A stretch of DNA of 8,378 bases from an uncultured Clostridium sp. GTDB lineage: Bacteria; Bacillota; Clostridia; TANB77; CAG-508. The stretch spans positions 1 to 8,378 of the forward strand of contig CAMMMI010000077.1 in NCBI GenBank assembly GCA_946497905.1, in the 5' to 3' direction. Position numbers and translations under genes: made by a program. Positions 5,163-8,378 of this stretch are shown here, piece by piece. Below the pieces are notes generated by a model. The model was not told where the DNA came from and searched no databases. It was given only the letters and a program-made list of their open reading frames with translations. Within the stretch, counting starts at the first letter, position 1; every line of letters begins with the position of its first letter.

Positions 5163-8117
5163 ATGAACACCATATTAGGAGAATTAGGAAAGAATGAAAA
5201 ATTCATTCAATTAAACAAACAAATAGAAAACAAAATAAGTCCAATACAAATATTGGGCTTAACAGACGTGGGAATGTTACAAATAGTTGGAGCAATTAGC
5301 GAATTTGATAAAAAACCAATATGTGTAGTAACATATAACGAAATACAAGCAAAAAGAATATATGAAGATATAAAATACTTTACAGACAAAGTAGTATTAT
5401 TTCCAAAAAAAGAAATAGTAACATATGATTATATAGCAGAAAGTAAAGACTTGCCATATGAAAGAATAGAAACACTAAACAAGATTATTTCTAAAAAGAA
5501 TTTAATAATAGTAACAACAATAGAAGCAATTCAACAAAAAATACCAGATAAAGAAATATTATATAAAAACAAATTAGAATTTAAAATTGGTGGAATATAT
5601 AATCTAGAAGAAATAAAGCAAAAACTAGTAAAACTAGGATATTCAAGATATGACTTAATAGAAGGAAGAGGTCAATTTAGTGTAAGAGGAGATATATTAG
5701 ATATTTCAATAACCGAAAATACAGGAATTAGAATAGAATTTTGGGGAGATGAAGTAGACTCAATCAGAAACTTTAATATAACAAGTCAAAGATCAATAAA
5801 TGCGTTAGAAAAAGCAGTAATATATCCAGCACATGAATATATATTAGAAAATTCTATTGAAGAAGTATGTTCAAAAATAAGGAAAATTGATATAGCTAAA
5901 GAGCAACAAGAAATAATTGAAGAAGATATAGAACAAATAAAAGCAGGAAACTATATTAGTAAAATTGATAAATATATAGATTGTTTCTATAAAAATCTAG
6001 TTACATTAATAGAATATTTAAATAATAATTATTGCATTATATTAGACGAAGAAAGAAAAATAAGCAATAGAGCAGATAACATATTAAAAGACAACGAAAA
6101 TATAATAAAAGCATTAATAGATAAGCAAAAGATAGTACCACAAGCAATAGAAAACATAAATAATTATAATGATATAAAGGAACAGCTAGAAAAAAAGCAA
6201 ATAATATATGCAGAAAAAGAAGATAATAATACATTAAATATAGAAAAATATACTTTTCATTATAGACAATTAAACTATTATAAAAGTGAATTAGAAGCTT
6301 TCATAAAAGACATAAAAGCATGGACTAAAAACAAAAAGAAAATATATATTTTAGTTGATACAAAAGAAAAAGCAAAAAAATTACAAAAAATATTTGAGCA
6401 AGAAGAAATAATATATAAATATGAAGAAAAATTAAATCAAACAATAGTAGCAAAAAATACTGAAAGCATAGTAACAATAACCTTAGGAAATATATCATCA
6501 GGTTTTGAGAATACAGAAACAGATCAAATAATAATATCAGCAAATAATTTAATTGATGGAGAAAAAAGAAAAAAAAGGGTAGCCCATCAAGCTTTTAAAG
6601 AAGGAGAAAAAGTAGTATTTGCAGATTTAAAAGTTGGAGACTATGTAGTACATAGAACATATGGTATAGGAATATACATAGGTGTTAATACTATAAATGC
6701 AGATAATACAATAAAAGATTATATAAAAATAAAATATCAAAATGATGACATATTATATGTTCCAACAAACCAAATGGATTCAATTAGAAAATATATTGGC
6801 GGAGACAAATTGAATCCTAAATTAAACAAATTAGGAAGTAAAGACTGGGAAAATACTAAAGCAAAAGTAAAGAATAATTTAAGAGAAGTAGCAAGAGAGT
6901 TAATCGAATTATATGCAAAAAGAGAAAAATCACAAGGATTTAGTTTTAGCAAAGACACACCATGGCAAAATGAATTTGAAGCAAAATTTCCATATCAAGA
7001 AACAGATGACCAATTACGTTGTATAGAAGAAGTAAAAAAAGATATGGAAACTCCAAAACCAATGGATAGGCTATTGTGTGGAGATGTTGGATATGGTAAA
7101 ACAGAAGTAGCATTAAGGGCAGCCTTTAAAGCTGTTATGGACCAAAAACAAGTAGCATATTTAGCACCAACAACAGTACTTGCAGAACAACAATATCAAG
7201 AATTTAAAGAAAGAATGAAAGATTATCCAATAAAAATAGAAATATTAAACAGATTTAAAAGCAAAAAATATCAATCAGAAGTAATAAAAAAGTTAAAATT
7301 AGGAGAAGTAGATATAGTAATTGGAACACATAGGATGTTAAGTAAAGATGTAGAATTTAAAGATTTAGGATTTTTAATAGTTGATGAGGAACATCGCTTT
7401 GGAGTAAAAGCTAAAGAAAAAATTAAACAATATAAATCAAGTATAGATGTTTTAACAATGACAGCAACACCAATTCCTAGGACATTGCATATGTCAATAG
7501 TAGGAATAAGAGACATGTCAGTAATATATGAACCACCTCAAAACAGAAAACCTGTACAGACTTATGTATTAGAATATGACAAAGAAGTAATAAAAGAAGC
7601 AATAACAAAAGAATTAGAAAGAGGAGGTCAAGTTTTTTATATATTTAATAATGTACAAGGAATAGAAAGAAAAGCAATAGAAATATCAGAATTAGTACCA
7701 GAAGCAGAAGTTACATATGCACATGGGCAGATGACAGGTAGTAAAATTGAAGATATAATGAAAGAATTTATAGAAGGAAAAAGTAATGTATTAGTATGTA
7801 CAACCATTCTAGAAACAGGAATAGACATACCAAATGCTAACACAATAATAGTAGAAAATGCAGATAGAATGGGATTGGCACAATTATATCAAATAAGAGG
7901 AAGAGTAGGAAGAAGTGATAGGCAAGCATATGCATATATAACATATAAAAGAGATAAACTATTATCAGAAGTTGCAGACAAAAGACTAAAAGCAATAAAA
8001 GAATTCACAGAATTTGGATCAGGGTTTAAAATAGCAATGAGAGACTTAGAAATACGTGGAGCAGGAAGTTTACTTCGGAGAAATACAATCAGGACATTTA
8101 GAACAAGTTGGATATGA
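5163..8117 (+). CDS. mfd: Transcription-repair coupling factor Mfd, frameshifted near the C-terminus
   Basis: Mfd binds RNA polymerase stalled at lesions, pushes it off with an ATP-driven dsDNA translocase and recruits UvrA. Order seen: UvrB-like N-terminal module (about 1-340), including the UvrA-contact region with YSRYDLIEGRGQFSVRGDI and R175; a divergent K/E/N-rich middle; the RNAP-interacting domain starting near KVGDYVVHRTYGIG (490-503); then the RecG-like translocase with Walker A GDVGYGKT (640-647), DEEH (741-744), TATPIPRT (767-774) and QLYQIRGRVGR (907-917). The protein is correct through RGAGSLL (L971). It then reads 13 foreign residues to a TGA because one extra base lies in CTTC at 8073-8076; the true sequence resumes in another frame at 8077. 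As written, the 984-aa product lacks the rest of the translocation (TRG) region and domain 7. The ATG has AGGAG (5151-5155) 7 nt upstream. Sequencing error, a recent inactivating mutation and recoding are all possible. Confidence 0.95.
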   Translation: MNTILGELGKNEKFIQLNKQIENKISPIQILGLTDVGMLQIVGAISEFDKKPICVVTYNEIQAKRIYEDIKYFTDKVVLFPKKEIVTYDYIAESKDLPYERIETLNKIISKKNLIIVTTIEAIQQKIPDKEILYKNKLEFKIGGIYNLEEIKQKLVKLGYSRYDLIEGRGQFSVRGDILDISITENTGIRIEFWGDEVDSIRNFNITSQRSINALEKAVIYPAHEYILENSIEEVCSKIRKIDIAKEQQEIIEEDIEQIKAGNYISKIDKYIDCFYKNLVTLIEYLNNNYCIILDEERKISNRADNILKDNENIIKALIDKQKIVPQAIENINNYNDIKEQLEKKQIIYAEKEDNNTLNIEKYTFHYRQLNYYKSELEAFIKDIKAWTKNKKKIYILVDTKEKAKKLQKIFEQEEIIYKYEEKLNQTIVAKNTESIVTITLGNISSGFENTETDQIIISANNLIDGEKRKKRVAHQAFKEGEKVVFADLKVGDYVVHRTYGIGIYIGVNTINADNTIKDYIKIKYQNDDILYVPTNQMDSIRKYIGGDKLNPKLNKLGSKDWENTKAKVKNNLREVARELIELYAKREKSQGFSFSKDTPWQNEFEAKFPYQETDDQLRCIEEVKKDMETPKPMDRLLCGDVGYGKTEVALRAAFKAVMDQKQVAYLAPTTVLAEQQYQEFKERMKDYPIKIEILNRFKSKKYQSEVIKKLKLGEVDIVIGTHRMLSKDVEFKDLGFLIVDEEHRFGVKAKEKIKQYKSSIDVLTMTATPIPRTLHMSIVGIRDMSVIYEPPQNRKPVQTYVLEYDKEVIKEAITKELERGGQVFYIFNNVQGIERKAIEISELVPEAEVTYAHGQMTGSKIEDIMKEFIEGKSNVLVCTTILETGIDIPNANTIIVENADRMGLAQLYQIRGRVGRSDRQAYAYITYKRDKLLSEVADKRLKAIKEFTEFGSGFKIAMRDLEIRGAGSLLRRNTIRTFRTSWI

Positions 8118-8378
8118 CACATATTGTAACCTATTAGACGAAGTAGTAAAAGAAATGAAAGGAATAGAAATAAAACCAGAAATAGATATACAAATAGATT
8201 TAAATGTAACAAGTTATATTCCAGAAGAATACATTCAAGACGTTAACCAAAAAATTGAAATATATCAAGACATAGCATTATGTAAAAATGAAGAAGATAT
8301 ACAAAATGTAATAGATGAAATAATAGACAGATTTGGAAACATGCCAGAAGAACTAGAAAATTTAATAGATATTGCAAG
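8077..8378 (+). pseudogene. mfd: Continuation of mfd in the shifted frame (TRG region and start of domain 7), cut by window edge
   Basis: Read from GGA at 8077, the sequence gives GEIQSGHLEQVGYDTYC, the expected continuation of the RGAG-LL block in Mfd. It then stays open for 100 codons to the last base, with EIKPEIDIQIDLN, YIPEEYIQD and IIDRFGNMPEEL typical of the Mfd C-terminal domain. It has no start of its own at 8077; the first in-frame ATG is at 8155 and lacks a good ribosome binding site. It is the 3' part of the same gene, not a separate one. Adding 971 residues to these 100 gives about 1,071, so roughly 80-100 residues of a normal Mfd (about 1,150 or more) lie beyond the window. The absence of stops argues that the break is recent or an artefact. 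Confidence 0.9.

Noticed and set aside
7889..8212. Minus-strand frame spanning the mfd break, with a Leu/Phe-rich start resembling a membrane protein.
   Set aside because: Both mfd frames on the other strand encode conserved Mfd sequence; the hydrophobic run is the antisense of A-rich codons.

Overview
The window suggests a low-GC Firmicute, most likely a clostridial-type bacterium. The coding sequences are very A-rich. Arginine is almost always AGA, glycine GGA, proline CCA and leucine TTA/CTA. Strong AGGAG-type ribosome binding sites precede most genes, and TGG alone is used for Trp, which fits genetic code 11. The species cannot be named from the sequence.

Layout. Bases 1-67 are a GC-rich island holding a short intergenic repeat built on CGTCCCCT (GGGGACG on the other strand), ending 13 bp before the first start codon. 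Three + strand genes follow: rdgB (XTP/dITP pyrophosphatase, 68-646), an HD-domain phosphohydrolase (707-1459) and topB (DNA topoisomerase III, 1582-3591). A 17-bp perfect inverted repeat (3587-3632) overlaps the topB stop codon and serves as a two-way terminator against a convergent pair on the - strand. That pair is a short-chain dehydrogenase of the YdaD/YhdF/YghA type (4021-4923) and, directly downstream of it, an unrecognised 127-codon frame (3635-4018). This frame has unlike-neighbour codon use and no proper start. A 239-bp divergent region (4924-5162) carries promoter-like sites for both sides and a 9-bp palindrome over the likely mfd promoter. The rest is mfd, the transcription-repair coupling factor. 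It is intact through residue 971, then broken by a one-base insertion at about 8073-8076, after which the correct protein continues in another frame to the right edge.

Function. rdgB cleans the nucleotide pool, topB resolves DNA topology and recombination intermediates, and mfd couples stalled transcription to excision repair, so the window is mostly housekeeping genome maintenance. The HD protein may act on a nucleotide or phosphoester, but its substrate is not visible. I see no mobile element, tRNA, rRNA, CRISPR array or evident new multi-gene system. The points most worth checking are the mfd frameshift, the orphan 127-codon frame and the repeat in front of rdgB.
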